Part shown: piece after piece, positions 21,760 to 34,619 of the stretch
Position numbering within the stretch: position 1 is the first letter of the stretch
Layout of the letters: each line of letters begins with the position of its first letter
From: Aradus depressus
Lineage: Eukaryota; Arthropoda; Insecta; Hemiptera; Aradidae
NCBI GenBank assembly: GCA_963662175.1
Contig: OY759221.1
Coordinates: 23,733,027 to 23,797,026 of the forward strand
Length of the DNA stretch: 64,000 nt
Direction: 5' to 3'
Position numbers and translations under genes: made by a program
The notes under the pieces: model-generated
The model's input: only the letters and a program-made list of their open reading frames with translations
The model's database searches: none
Told to the model about the DNA's origin: nothing

Positions 21760-22430
21760 GACTGTCGTGTTATGCCAATAGTGTTTCGGATAAGCGGAAT
21801 TTGGCAAGCGTTGTTTGATACAGATAGACATTACGGTCTTAACGGCTACCCTGCGTGTACGACAATATACACTAGGGCTGTAGCAAGGTACGCTGTTTCA
21901 GGTTGTTGGCATCGCCCCACGAATATGCAAACGCAGAAAGCAGCCTTTTTAGGGGTTACAAAGGTCTATCGAACTGTCTCTACGGCTGCGCTACAGATAC
22001 TAGCGGGAGCCCCTCTCATTGACTTGGTATTGGACGAGGCTATCGCATCGTACTACCGCAAACGCAATATGCCTTTAGGAGCAGATATTGATGAGCTTTT
22101 ACGCCTAGCCCTGGAGGAAGAGATCCGCGGACACTCCAGACCAGAGCGTTGCGAGGACGTCGTCCAGAATTAGGTAGTGGAAAAATTGCAACAACATTGG
22201 TCACGATGCTCGAATCTACGTGGATACAACCTGATCATTGGATGTCCCAAATATTATCAGACATATACAGACACTGTAAAATGAGCTAGGAATGACCCGA
22301 TCTGCGCAGATTGTTCCGCCCTTAGCCGGTCCCAGCCCTTCAGTGGCCCTTGATCCCGAGTTCCTCTCCCAACATTAGACAGGGTGATATTGTTTTATAA
22401 CAAGGTGCACCCTATTTAATAATAATAAAA
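21760..22430 (+). pseudogene. R1-like LINE C-terminal fragment
   Basis: Codes KAAFLGVTKVYRTVSTAALQ and LAGAPLIDLVLDEA, the conserved region after the RT thumb in R1/I-like elements, then a stop near 22171. A GC-richer 3' part follows and ends at an (AAT)n/A-rich tail near 22430. GC content is clearly above the flanks. Confidence 0.75.
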
Positions 22431-22649
22431 AAAAGTATAAGAATGTAAAACTATTATACATCTTCATTCTTTTATGATGTACGTTTTGTTTAGTTATATT
22501 TAGTTTTTATTGTTTTATCTTTACATATTGTAACATATACAATATATATATATATATACATAATAAAATTATGTAAAATAAATAAAAAAGTAAATATAAA
22601 TATATAAATAATAATTGAATTAATAAAACTAATAATAATTAAATAAACA

Positions 22650-23640
22650 ATAAATTACCACATTTCCTGTGGAGAAATTTTATAACTGGTCTTTAACTAA
22701 ATTTTGATTTCTAGAGTAGTTTTCGAAGAGGGCCCTAAAAAAGTAAGTATCAAAAGTTCAAGACGTGCAATTTTTAAGAAAGTCATTTAATTCAATTAAC
22801 CAACTTTTCAGTTGGTTCAAAATTCTTCAAACTTCAAAATTTTTCTAAATTTTGGAAAAATATTAAATCTAATTCAAAGGTTTTTTAAATTATCTTACTG
22901 GGTTAACAGGGAAAATGAATAGCATAGAATTTACGAGAACAAAACTTGGGTTTATTTTCTTACATCAACACTATAAAATTAAAAACTAAACATGGAAACA
23001 AAAATAAAAAATAAATTGTAAAAACTAAACATGGAAACAAAAATAAAAAATAAATTGTAAAAACTAAATTCTTAAAACTATTTTAATCCTTTTTTTTTTT
23101 TGTTATTATATTTTGGCCATTCTTCAAATCAGTTATATATTTTTGGGCATATATATTTTGTAATTATTAATAAATAACGGTACCTTCTTTGCGCATCAAT
23201 TTTACTGTTAATTTACACCTACTTAGTTCATCATATCTTAAGCCTAAACAACAACTCTCTGTCCACCTTCACATCTCAACTCAGACCACACACCATTCAC
23301 TCCTCTCCACTAACTCAACAACAGCTGATGGCCGTGTTTTGTTTTCTACTCATTTGTTTTAAAAGAAAATGCATTCATATTATTTATTTACTAATTCAGT
23401 TGCTTCTTGGATTTTATAGAAAAATAAATATAATTAATTTTTTTTTTAAATAATTTATATGTGTGTATTTTTGGATTGGGTTAGCCAAAATAACAATAAC
23501 TGTTTCAATTCGAACAACGAATACTATAAAATAAATTTAAATTATTATAACACCAATGAGAACGTGGAACATATATCCTTTAAATTTATAATGGAATAAC
23601 CTCTTTTCATGGTCCGACCTTTGTGTATATGGCAACTTCG
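22650..23640 (-). repeat. Inverted, uninterrupted copy of repeat family X
   Basis: Reverse complement matches 49861-50237 and then 53236-53560 without the RTE between them. It shows the CTATTCATTTTCCC and AACCCAGTAAGATAATTTA blocks next to each other. More diverged CAGCTGTT and TTTTAAAACAAATG landmarks lie toward 23330-23400. No gene is seen. Confidence 0.72.
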
Positions 23641-24004
23641 GCTTTTATTCCGTATAATTATTAAACCAAAGAGCCACAGTTAACTACGCCACATTCTGGA
23701 TTGGATTTAATATTACATCTTTTGAAAATTGCTTCTCAAATAATAAAAACTTCATTCATAACTTCCAAAATGATTTTTGAATTTTTACTTTTTACATAGA
23801 CCGTAACGTAATCATTAGGTACTTTCTTATACTTTTTAGTACATGAGTCGGCAACTCGCTTCGTGCCATATTGGATTGTTATATTTTATAAAAAGTCGTC
23901 GGTGAATCACTGGCAATGTACTTCGCCAGAACGAATTAATAATTAACATCAATGCACCCCTTCCAGAATAAATCGATTGTTTGGGTTAATAATCAATAAA
24001 AAAT

Positions 24005-24120
24005 AAGGAAAAACGTATATTTAAAAAAAAATATTGTCTATTTCACGAAATGTATAATATATAACATATATTATACATTTCGTGATTTAGACAATATTTT
24101 TTTTAACAAATAGGTACTTT
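24005..24120. repeat. Short foldback, relative of the 2.3-kb palindrome
   Basis: AATATTGTCTATTTCACGAA is mirrored by TTCGTGATTTAGACAATATT around an ATATATAACATATAT centre. No hammerhead core. Confidence 0.7.
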
Positions 24121-24449
24121 AAAAAACTACTTTTTCTTTATTTTTTATAGTGTCTCACATTATCTCTTCAAAAAATGTTAACTATCATTAATAATGAATA
24201 TTCGACAATAGGGACTTCTAAATCCTCATGCGAAATGTTGTGTCGATAAATTCATTACATCGACAGTTATTGGGGTTCGTGAGTTAAGCCCCCAATTTTA
24301 TTTAAATATTGGTTGACGTTTCACTTATTAGGGCATTTTCAAAAGAATAAACAAGAATTTAATTAGTTAAAAGAAAGGAAGTTCCTAGTTCTAGTATATT
24401 TAAATATATTGATGATAAATATACATTTTTTTATAAGATATACCTATTA

Positions 24450-24722
24450 TTATCGGGATAACGTGCTAGCTTACTGAGCTCAAGATCGCGGGTGCGAAAC
24501 CCGGCCGAGATCCTTAGGTTTTAAATCTGGGAGATGAAGAAACCTTGAGCATGCCGTCCTTCGGATAAGCGATGGTCCCGAGCCTGCACGATGTCAGGTA
24601 ACCCGTTAAAGACTTAAAGGCCACTACCCTAGGAGAAGCTCATATCCACCAGAGCAACAAAAGAGCTGATAGTAGGCGAATATGACCTCTTAGTTAAAGC
24701 CAGGGCATGAGTCACAATAACT
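24450..24722 (+). mobile_element. SINE, diverged
   Basis: Plus-strand copy of an older subfamily with CGATGGTCCCGAGCCTGCAC and the tail GCATGAGTCACAATAAC instead of CATAAAACCTAACC. Confidence 0.78.
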
Positions 24723-24724
24723 AT

Positions 24725-25385
24725 AGAGCTACGTCAACTGTTGCTATTATACCTGTATGATTTGTTTTATGCATAATTATGCATTTTTCAACTTCTCGTT
24801 AACCGCACATGGAAGCCTCGGATTACCAACACCTGTTAAAATGAAGTCTCCAGTTCCAATTTAAATGAGAATAACATTTGGCCAATATCACTTTATTTAG
24901 GGACTTATTTCACTTAATATAGCTTCATAAATAATTTTATCAAAAATATTTTCAAATGAAAGTTGTAGATCAAACTGAAAGGTACTTCCCGATTAAAAGT
25001 TTGGGATCACTTAGAAACGTTAGTGAAATTTTTGTGGTAAAATTTAGATATAAGCTACCTTAAAGCTGATTATAAATGTTTGTTTATTTTAGAGACTTAT
25101 AATTAAAAAAAATAATTTACCATAATGTTATAAGACTGAGGATAAATCCTGTTTGTAAACATTATATTAATGTTCAATTTTCCTTCTTTCTCCGAATTGT
25201 TGATTTAGCTTTAATTAACAATGTTTAATGTTTTTCTACTTTCTCTCTAGTTTATCAATTAACACACATTTCAGTTAATTAAAACTTATTATCGATCCAT
25301 CAGTTAATTTTTGTTATTGGAAGTGGTTATTTTTGCTGGACTGCTTATAAAATAGGTAAAGTTAAGGGATTGAAAGTAGGCAAAT
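24725..25385. other. No gene recognised
   Basis: AT-rich DNA, no frame above 60 codons with plausible content. Confidence 0.4.
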
Positions 25386-25459
25386 CAGAAAAAATATCAC
25401 TAGCAATGTACTTCTTAAGCACAAATTAATCAACTAAGTTTTCGCTCTCTCTCATCCTT

Positions 25460-25580
25460 CCAAATCTTGTGACTAAGGCATAACATCCAAATCTTGTGAC
25501 TAAGGCATAACATCCAAATCTTGTGACTAAGGCATAACATCCAAATCTTGTGACTAAGGCATAACATCCAAATCTTCAAC
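25460..25580 (-). repeat. 27-bp minisatellite, four units plus partial
   Basis: Unit CCAAATCTTGTGACTAAGGC plus ATAACAT. It follows a poly-C run on the gene-opposite side; a single-copy relative with poly-G lies inverted at 21170-21245, so the array expanded from a repeat already in the genome. Confidence 0.85.
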
Positions 25581-25704
25581 CAACGAATTCCCCCCCCCCC
25601 CCCCCCCCCCACACGAACATCCTGGATCCCCCCTTGCCTTCCCTTCGGTCGATTTAGCTAAAAATTGATAGGTGTCGTTCTTATTGGGTTTTGAATACAC
25701 ATGT

Positions 25705-26098
25705 AGTTAGTTATTATGACTCAGGCCCGGGCTTTAACTACAAGGTCACATCGTCTTCACGCTCTGGTGGACATGAGCACGATTCTACAATGGGAGTTCT
25801 TGTATCTTGGTGTCTTTAACTAGTATCTGGCGACATACAGGCTCGGGACTCGTAAGGACGGGTGCTCAAGTTTTTTTTTTTGTCTTTCATATCGGTTAGT
25901 TAGTTGCTGTGACTTACATCCGGGCTTTGAATACGTAGTCATATCGCCTACTACTCGAGCGCTCTTTCATTGCTCTGGTGGACATGAATCCGACCCAGAT
26001 TTATTAGGTAGGGTCTTTAACGACCATCAGATAATATAGAGTCTCTGTACCATCACTTAACATCCCATCCAAAAGACGGCGTGCTCAAATTTTTTTTT
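25705..26098 (-). mobile_element. Two degraded SINE copies
   Basis: Minus-strand tail/body sequences at 25705-25880 and 25895-26098, each starting from a GTTAT/TTGCTGTGACT variant of the tail and ending in a T tract. Confidence 0.65.
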
Positions 26099-26716
26099 TT
26101 TTTTTTTTTAAGTGAAATTGTACATTGTAATTCTGAGAGTAACACTGGTATACTCAGAGAGGATGGAGGGGTAGGGAGACATCACATATGTTTCTACGTT
26201 TTGTACTTTAGACGTTTTCCCTTGGTTTTCCTTTGCATCCTGTTCTGTTTCTAGAATTACCCATTTAGTGTAAAAGGCCTTTAATGGAAGTGTCCCTTTG
26301 CCCATTTGTTTAGGTAACTGACAAGGGTGAGGGCAAACGAGGGCTACTGAATACTCCTTTAGTTCGGATGAAGGGCTCACATAAATCAATAGAGAGCCTT
26401 ACTTAGACAGGTTCCAAGTTCCTTGATCAGGTCTCCCACTCTGCCTCACATTAACTTGGACCACTGCTACCAGTTGGGAAACAAACTATCACTTAACCGC
26501 CATTTAAACAGACGTAATGAGCAACAAAAGACCTTATCATTTAATGTGAAATTTTAGTATTATAAAAAAAAAATTATAAAAAATAAATAGGCGTCTGGGA
26601 CACACAGGCAAAGTACTTTTTCGGCGTGAATTAATGAACTAAGTTTTCGCTTTTTCCCTAAACTCAATTTACCGATTTAACTGAAAATTAGTATGTGTCT
26701 TCCAGGGAATCATCAT

Positions 26717-26822
26717 CACAGTAGGATCGCCCTCATGTCCACCAGAGTGACGAAAAAATACACTTGTAGAAGGCAATATGACTTCGTAGTTACAAGTCCC
26801 CGGGTAAGAGTCACAATAACGT
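26717..26822 (+). mobile_element. SINE tail fragment
   Basis: Plus-strand CATGTCCACCAGAGTGACGA through AGAGTCACAATAAC. Confidence 0.65.
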
Positions 26823-26823
26823 A

Positions 26824-26856
<33 letters not shown>

Positions 26857-27107
26857 TTCTTTATGCTATTGTTTACTATTCAGGAGTGAAAGATGAATCA
26901 CGCGTGCCAAAACATGAAAATCCATTATTTTTGTTAATAGATAATGTCTGTACGGTTATAATTAGTAATAATGGGATAATTAATAATCAATAATAATTAT
27001 TTCCCTGGATTTTTTAGATTCTGTCGCCAACGTGTTAATTTATTTATAATAATTTTTATTCAATTGTTCATAAAATTACGGAAGTTATTTAAGTAATGAA
27101 GGTGGAC

Positions 27108-27290
27108 ATGATTCCTTCCGGTGGTCCCCGAGACTGTGCGATGTCAGATACTCGTTAAAGACCCTTCTACACTAGGTAGGCAACATTTAGGACTCCCACA
27201 TGTATACCACCATAGTGACAAAAGAGCGCTCTGGTAGTAGGCGATATGAATTCGTTGTTAAAGCCCGCTCATGAGTCACAAAATAACTCC
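27108..27290 (+). mobile_element. SINE body and tail
   Basis: Plus-strand GATGTCAGATACTCGTTAAA through CATGAGTCACAAAATAAC. Head missing. Confidence 0.7.
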
Positions 27291-27839
27291 GTATTTCTTT
27301 CCTGATGCAAAAACTAGTCGTTTGGATCCTGCAGTACTTTACCTTAATTATCCAGTACTTTATTGAATGAAGTTTCAAGGTCCTCGAGGAATTACAGATA
27401 ATAAGAAGTCTATTGTAGTTACTTTTCAATTGAAAGAAAAAACGGGTATTTATTTGTTTCCTCATAAAAATTGCTACACATATGAACCGTTATTATGGTA
27501 AAGTCACATTGAAAGTTCTATTTTATTACAGAATATACAACTAACAATCGTCTTTTGTTCGTAAACTAATTTTTGGAAAGAAATATTCCCATGGGAGGCC
27601 GAGTTACAACATAAATTATGTGTCTTGAGGACAATTTTCTTAAGTATCTCATTTCTGTAAAAACTCAGGAACAGGAAAAAAAGTCTTTTACTTTGAATAA
27701 AAAGTTTTAAAACATATTTTTTTTATGGAAAATACTGAAAGTTTGTAATGAGATGAAGAAATTACATATTTGAATTGTCACATCATTTATGTTGAGTCTT
27801 TGACTAATTATAAAAATAAAAATAAAAAGTCGTAACATA

Positions 27840-28400
27840 GTAACTCTTATAAAATTTCGTGTCTCGAAACATTTATTTCATCTAAGTACGTCTTTATGGA
27901 GTTCTAGATCAAAATATGAAATTTCGTGTCCATGTATATTCATTCTATCCGGATTTCTCGTGTTCCCAGACACTCAGATTCACAATCCCTATTCTTTTTA
28001 ACGGATAAAGTTCATACTAAATCTATGTACTCTTGAACTCATTGGAAATACGTTTCTTAAAATTCCGATATATAAATTTCAGAAATTGTGCACGAAGCTC
28101 GGGATAAGAGGGGATTTAATAGTGTCTGGGAACATGACAATTCCCCATGAAACGAATATACATCGACACGTTTCATATTTAGATCTAGAACTTCTTATAG
28201 ACGACCATGAAATAAATGTATCGAGACACGAAATTGTATAGGAGGATTTAAATTTTCCGAATTTTTATTTAAACATTTTAAACAAACATATATTGGGATA
28301 TTTGAGTTGAGCCCCCTCTCCTTCAGCTGATTCTGCGGAAAATTATTAGGTTTCGTCCTTACGAGGCTTTGAATTTGGCCGATTTGATTGAAAATCAATA
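27840..28400 (-). repeat. Family Y repeat, rearranged
   Basis: Several blocks in both orientations: AAAATTTCGTGTCTCGAAAC, AATTTCGTGTCC and, inverted, ATCGAGACACGAAATTG. Confidence 0.6.
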
Positions 28401-29220
28401 GGTAAAAATACAAACAAAATTTTAAAAATAATTAAAATTGATAAAAAATAATTATATATATTTTTAAGGTTGTTTACATGACAACTAAAATAATGAAGAC
28501 ATATTTTCTTTCGTTGCTTACATTTTACAAAACCTTCCTCCAGTTCGAACCCTCCCCTATAATAAAAGTCCACAAGCTGCAGTGTTTTTAGAATATATAC
28601 CCCTGGTTCGTTTAACTGACAGGAAAAATATGTAGTTAATTTTTTTTTCACCAGATTTATCTGTCGCCCTTCCTGACCCATAGGTTTGAAACCTACCCCT
28701 ACTAAGGTTAACAAAGTCACCCATTCATTTCTCTGTATGTCTTCCTTTACTTATTTATTGTTCTATAATATTCAAGTTATCTGACACACTATTTTTTTTT
28801 AAAATATATATGAGTTATAGTAAAATTGATCGTAAATTTTCACCAAAATATTTTCAAAAATATAAAAGAAAGAATTTTCTCGGAAAAAAAAATTGCAATT
28901 GTAACTAATATTATTTACAACGTAATTAATTGTCGGTAATACAATATTCAACTGTAGAAAATATATGTCTTCAAATTCTGTGCAATTTTTATATTTCCAA
29001 ATCCTATTTGGAACCGTTTAATGTCTTTAGTCATGATACTGTTTATATAATTATTATTATATCGTTCCTCTTAGTCTAAATTAACTTAGTATCTTTGTTA
29101 TATTGTTTAATTTATTCATTCAATGATTACACGTGTAAATAATACCTACATTTTCATAGTAAAATTAATTTTTCTCATCTTTATTATTTATTTTCGATCT
29201 CTAATGCCAACTTTGTTATA
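28400..29220. other. No gene recognised
   Basis: AT-rich; the minus frame at 28346-28720 has no similarity and overlaps family Y sequence. Confidence 0.4.
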
Positions 29221-29224
29221 TATA

Positions 29225-29660
29225 CAGTGGCGTAGCTAGCCCTGAGTGGACCCTGTATCAAAATGTCTTGGGGGGCCCTTTTTCGGAAAATAAAAACACT
29301 CTCATAAACAAAATATATTTGAAAATAACAAAAAAAATGCATATTAAAAAACTTAATTCAAAAAAATATTCTAGTGGTTAAATAGATACTTTTTTTGCCT
29401 TTTTTTTTCGGCGAACTTATTTATTATATCATCCTTAGCTTAAGAAGATTTCAGTTCCCCAAGTTCTTCTTTTTTTATGGACAGTATTGATTCTTGTTCT
29501 TGTCCCATAGAAGTTTTAAGATAATTTTTAATAAGTTTTAATTTAAAAATTTAGACATGGCTTTTATAAATCTATGGATAACATTTTACGATTTTTTGCT
29601 TACGCAAGTTGGGGCCTCTCTAGCTCGGGGGCCCTGTATCATTACTACAGCGGTAGCCCT
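29225..29660 (+). mobile_element. Possible hAT-like fragment
   Basis: CAGTGGCGTAGCTAGCCCTG is a common hAT-type end. GGGGGCCC and CCCTGTATCA blocks recur near 29270 and 29625. The right end does not mirror the left, so the boundaries are uncertain. Confidence 0.35.
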
Positions 29661-30159
29661 TGAATATTTCAGTAGTTACAAAATGTTATGGTCTATAATT
29701 AATTGTTATACATTTCAGTAAATAGTAATTACATTTTAATAAATTATTTAGGTCTATTTATTTTTATTCTATCATTTTTCATTTCAATTGACGTCTTCGT
29801 AAATACCTACCTTGAATTTTTTTTTTTATATATACATATCGTATTAGCGAGTTTTTCTTTTTTCTTTCTTTATAATAAAATCATTCATATACGTATATAT
29901 TTATTTTTTATTAGTCAGTAGATTAAAGGTTCATATATTTTATTTCTTTTTTCTATTGTTTGTTCCTTTATTTGTCTTAAGTGTTAATTGGTTAGTCAAA
30001 GGTTAAGTGACGTAAAAATATCTCCTAAAAAAATCCTTGAAAACAACTTTTATTAAAGTTGAGACAGTTTGTATTTTTTATGTCAAAATATTCCATTTCT
30101 TTATGATTGTCCTGTGATAAGGGTAGCGATGTGTAAAGCAGATTGACGTCATATAGGAA

Positions 30160-30520
30160 CGAGGACGAGAGCCCCAAAGAGATGGTGTGATAGCCAGCCG
30201 GGTGTGAAACCTGATCCGCCTCTCTTGACTGACAACTCAAGTGGAACCGAGGTTAATTCGGTTGGCTAACTTAGTTTGCATCGACTCCTTCAGAGGCACC
30301 ACTCAGTCGAAGACGCAACCGCTCAAGGCAGCCCCTGGGAACAGGACCATGTGTTGGTATCGGACCGATTGGCACATTTCTCAACGTGGCTACCATTCGA
30401 AAAAAAGCCAATGGTATTGGGAAAATCCTATGCGAAGTAATGGTCGGTATTCTTACTTTATTCTTACTTTGAGGCTTATCCGTGTCAAGTTTTGTTATCT
30501 GATTATATTACCCGAACCCA
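30160..30520 (+). other. GC-richer island of unknown nature
   Basis: Open on the plus strand for about 97 codons from 30241, without recognisable similarity; contains CAGCCGGGTGTGAAACC and CAGCCCCTGGGAACAGG. Stands out by base composition only. Confidence 0.3.
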
Positions 30521-30685
30521 TGTCCGGGCTTTAACTACGAAATCATAACGCCTTCTACCAGAACGCTCCTTCGTCGGTTGACATGGGCCTGAATCTACTG
30601 TGGGAGTCCTAAATTTTGTCAACTAGGATCCAATCCGAAGGACGGCGTGCTCATGGCTTTCCCACCTTCCAGATAAAAAATAAAT
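30512..30685 (-). mobile_element. SINE fragment, internally deleted
   Basis: Minus-strand tail and part of the body, CCATGTCCGGGCTTTAACTA through TTCCAGATAAA. Confidence 0.68.
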
Positions 30686-30919
30686 TATAATAAGTTAGTT
30701 ATAAATTATAACTTATAATATAGTGATGTGGGCTTAACAAGACTTTTATACCAACTACATTTTCCAGATCACGCTCCCTCCCACCTCTAAAGTTCATTTC
30801 ATATTGGCTTGTCTTCAAGTTTTCTCTTGTAAAATGTTGGCCCCGAAGTAAAGTCGCTAATCATATCTTCTAAGTTAGCACATGTGACGTCTTCATTTTA
30901 TAATTCAACAATTTAACAT

Positions 30920-31106
30920 AGCAAATGGCGCAACAAATATGTTATGCCCAGTCCTTATGCTGATCCCCTAGTCCTATTCCAAAATAATGCTTGTAGGCCT
31001 TCTTGACAATGAGTGAAATCTTCTTCCTATGCCTAGCAAACGTGAACTCTCCGCAGACGTAGCAAAAGTTGTCAGGAGTATTTTTGCAGGTTCTGCGATT
31101 AGGCAT
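30920..31106 (-). pseudogene. Fragment of a CxxC-type insect gene (NFCYVCGE motif)
   Basis: Minus strand starts with ATG at 31106 and reads MPNRRTCKNTPDNFCYVCGE, then ISLIVKKAYKHYFGIGLGDQ and HICCAICYV, with one stop codon replacing the residue before HICC. This N-terminal cysteine-rich region belongs to a multicopy hemipteran protein family of unknown function. Because of the internal stop and the absence of the rest, it is a decayed fragment. Confidence 0.7.
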
Positions 31107-31385
31107 TTTCTAGAAAAGATACATAAACATTTGAAATTACTGCTATGAGTTGAATTGTGCATATAAAAAACAATACATAATGTAAACAAACATTACTCAC
31201 TTCATCTAACAAAAATGTCAGGTTAAAGTTAAGATTTCACTCTCTCTCTCTCTATGTTAGAATCTGACTTCTAGTTTACGTCTGTGGTTGAAGAGATTTC
31301 AGTAAAAGAGAAATAAGAAAAGTTTTACGTATTTTATATACTACAGTTGTCAGAATAATATACTGTAGTTAAAACATAAATATAT

Positions 31386-31730
31386 AGGTTAGGTTTTATA
31401 ACTCATGCCCGGGCTTTAACTACGAGGTCATATCGCCTACTACCAGAGAGCTCTTTCGTCACTCTGGTGGACATGAGCCCGACTCTACTGTGGGAGTCCT
31501 AAATTTTGCCTACCCTAAATTTTTTTTTTTTATCTAGGGTACGGGTCTTTAACGAGTACCTGACATCGTACAGGCTCGGGACCATCGCTTAACGTCCCAT
31601 CCGAAGGACGGCGTGCTTAAGTTTATTTTACCTCCCAGATAAAATAAACTAAGGGCCTCGGTCGGGCTACGAACCCACGACCTTGAGCTCATTAGTCAAG
31701 CACGCATACCACTGAGCTACCGGCGCCCTC
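31386..31730 (-). mobile_element. tRNA-derived SINE, full length
   Basis: Complete minus-strand copy from AGGTTAGGTTTTATAACTC to the head GCCGGCGCCCTC. Target duplication unclear in AT-rich flanks. Confidence 0.88.
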
Positions 31731-31734
31731 TAAG

Positions 31735-32830
31735 AAATATATATAAATATAGTATGTATATTTACTCATATGATATGGAAGGTCTCTACCATCTACATTT
31801 GCCAGTTTAACACACTATAAAATTCAATTTTAAATAGTTTAACATTAACTTGCTTATTAACTAACATAAATCTATTTGCAACCGGATGTAAACTCTTGAA
31901 TATGAAAATAAAATGAAAGACAAAATTCATTGTTGCCAACTGTTGTTATCCTTATCCCAGACTTAAAAATTTCAGTTAAAATAAACAAATATTCCAGTAA
32001 TTAAACAAATAAAAAACTGTGTCTGATAGCGAATTTCTGATTTCAGATTTGAATTTCCCACCTGAAAGTCCTTCAGAAAAACGTATTTTCTTAAAAGAAA
32101 ATTTACCCTTGTCGAACAGGTCAAGTTCATAGCTACAATTGTTTCTGGGCTCTAGTTCCAATCATAGAGACACACTAGGCCTATGCTCTTTCCTACATTA
32201 CATTAGCAAGTATTGCGATAAAGAAAAAAACCATAGAACTTACTAGATCTGCAGAAACTGCTGGTTGAGGGGCAGTTATATTTGACCCAGGCCAGGACTA
32301 ACTCAGCCATCAAACAATTGAATGATATAAAACAATTCATTTACCTTGAGACACCCCCACTATCACTTGACAGATTTGCAACTAAGTGGGGTTAGGCTCA
32401 GGGTACATTTTAATTACGTTCGTTTTGGTTTTTGAGACTGGAGCGATCCGGGTCAAGGATATTCTGAAATACATGAAAAAAAAGTGATGTTGTAAAACAA
32501 AATTGATATGCAGGAATTATTATTGTTCCCAGTGACCTGAAATTGGGGAGGGGGCTGTGCTAAACAATATTTGTAAAAATTAAATACTTAAATAAATATA
32601 TGTACATATAAATGTGTTTAAGTAAACTTGTATCAAGTTGAAAGGATAAAATAGAGTCTCTTCTTCGACAAAATAGCAGAAAAGACTTTTATTGGCCTAT
32701 TGTGATTATAAATTCGCTGTTCTACTCTGTTGCCTCCATGTAAGTTCTTCAAGATCACTCCCTTCCAAATATATTTCTATATATATTTATATATATATAT
32801 ATAGTTCTCCAGCTACCTATATTATGTAAT
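31735..32830. other. No gene recognised
   Basis: AT-rich DNA between a SINE and family Y. No terminal repeats found. Confidence 0.4.
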
Positions 32831-33240
32831 CGTTCAGAAATGTCATGTCGAGTTTTCAACGAAATTTCATGTTTTCAGACCCCTCATTCCAAAAATGAAG
32901 AAAAAAAAAGGGGTGGGATCAGGGGAGGGCTCAACACAGAAACCCCAATAACTGCCGATGTAATGAATGTATCGATACAATATTTGATATTTAAATTGAA
33001 AATCCATTAATACTCCTTTAATTTTCAGCAGGAGCCACCTCAGGGAAGGATGGTCAGAGGAGGGGGGCCCAATTCCATTATCTCAATAACTGGAAAGTAA
33101 TGAATGTATCGACATAAAAATGTGTAATTCAAATATTGATTTTTAGCTCAAACTGTTGAATAATTGGTTAATTAACTATTGGTTAATTGATTAATAAGAT
33201 CTAGGCGAGTACATTGCCGGTAGTCCTCCAACCACTTTTT
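32830..33240 (+). repeat. Family Y repeat
   Basis: Plus copy with TTTTCAACGAAATTTCATGT, AACTGCCGATGTAATGAATG and a TACATTGCCGGTAGTCC end. Confidence 0.72.
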
Positions 33241-33469
33241 TTTTCTGGCCCTGTCCTGACAAATATGGTTTCCTCTTACTTCTAGCTTTTTAGCGCTTCA
33301 TCAGATTTCACAAACAACATTCTTATAAGCTCGGTTACAGTTACTAACCGGGCAGATAACGTTACTAACCTACTTTGAGTTACTAACCGGACCATGGTAT
33401 GTATATATTTTTGTAGTATTAGACAATATGAATGTTACACATGTTCTTTGTTATTTTCCCAGTTTTCAA

Positions 33470-33770
33470 CAAAATTTCATGTTTTCTGACCTGATTCTAA
33501 AAATTAAAACACAAATGCCTGTTTGTCTGTGTGTGTATTTGTGAACACCATAGCTTTCGATAGAATAAATGTATTGGCACGAAATATGATATGTATATTT
33601 AGAACCCTCTAAGGACGACACCTATCGATTTTCTGCCAAATCGGCAGAAGATAAGAAGTCATTAGTGGGGAGGCTTATTACAAAAACTTTGATACACAAT
33701 TTCATGTATAAATACACAGTCCTCTAAGAACGACACCTCTGATAGTAGAAAGATAGAAAAAAATCTATTA
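33470..33770 (+). repeat. Family Y repeat, start region
   Basis: AACAAAATTTCATGTTTTC, GATAGAATAAATGTATTGGC and ACGACACCTATCGATTTTC blocks. Confidence 0.7.
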
Positions 33771-33796
33771 TAATATCTATTTATATAAATCATATA

Positions 33797-34543
33797 CAGT
33801 AAAATCATTTTATAACGATTCCTGATATAACGATTTTCCGGAAATAACGATGTAAAACCGATGTAAAGTTTGGTTTGCTATTTAAAATTGAAGAAATAAA
33901 TCCGGATATAACGATGTTAGGTATAACGGTATTCGATGTAAAACATAAGAAAAAGTTGTTTTTTCATTCCGGTTATAACATATGTATGTACATAAGACAT
34001 AATTGTGTAAAACAGTATGAGTTTTGAACGGATGAAAAATACGAACATTTTAGAAAAGGGTTTTAAACACGGTTCTTGTTTACTCTTTCCGAGCGCAATG
34101 AGTCATTCCATTTCCAAACATACCATTTCCCCCTTGTCGAATTTTCTTCGAACTCCCTTCTTCCCTTCTAGTGCTTCCTAGTTTCAGATTAGTCTTTCCT
34201 TTGCCTCTGTAGGGATCGTGACTTCGGGACTTCATAACCTTGTAAGCAAAAATGTATACTTAAAAAAAAGCAAACAAAATAAATTAACTGATTTTTTTGT
34301 AGAAAGTTAATACATATGTAATCATGTGTATACATAATTTATGTATACAGTTACAAATGTATGTAAGTAAATTTTATGTAAATTTTAAAAAGTAAATAAA
34401 AATATGTAAACTTTCTTGTTATGATCATTGTAAAATACCTTTTTTTTCACTAACAAGCCCATACATTTGTATGTAGGTTGAACAGTTTGGTTCCGGATAT
34501 ATTTTCTTAGTCCCTTGAATATCGTTATAACCGGATTTTACTG
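33797..34543. mobile_element. pogo/Tigger-like non-autonomous transposon
   Basis: Ends CAGTAAAATCATTTTATAAC and, inverted, CAGTAAAATCCGGTTATAAC, flanked by TA (33795-33796, 34544-34545). The left part repeats ATAACGAT-type blocks. No transposase frame. Confidence 0.75.
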
Positions 34544-34619
34544 TACATTATATATAAAATAATAATATATATATAATAAAATAATATACCTATATAATAT
34601 TATATATAAAAATCTATAA

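Noticed and set aside
25430..25612. Open frame with repeated KIWMLCLSH
   Set aside because: It only reflects the 27-bp minisatellite and a C tract.
30241..30534. 97-codon plus-strand frame as a gene
   Set aside because: No recognisable domain; listed only as a composition outlier.
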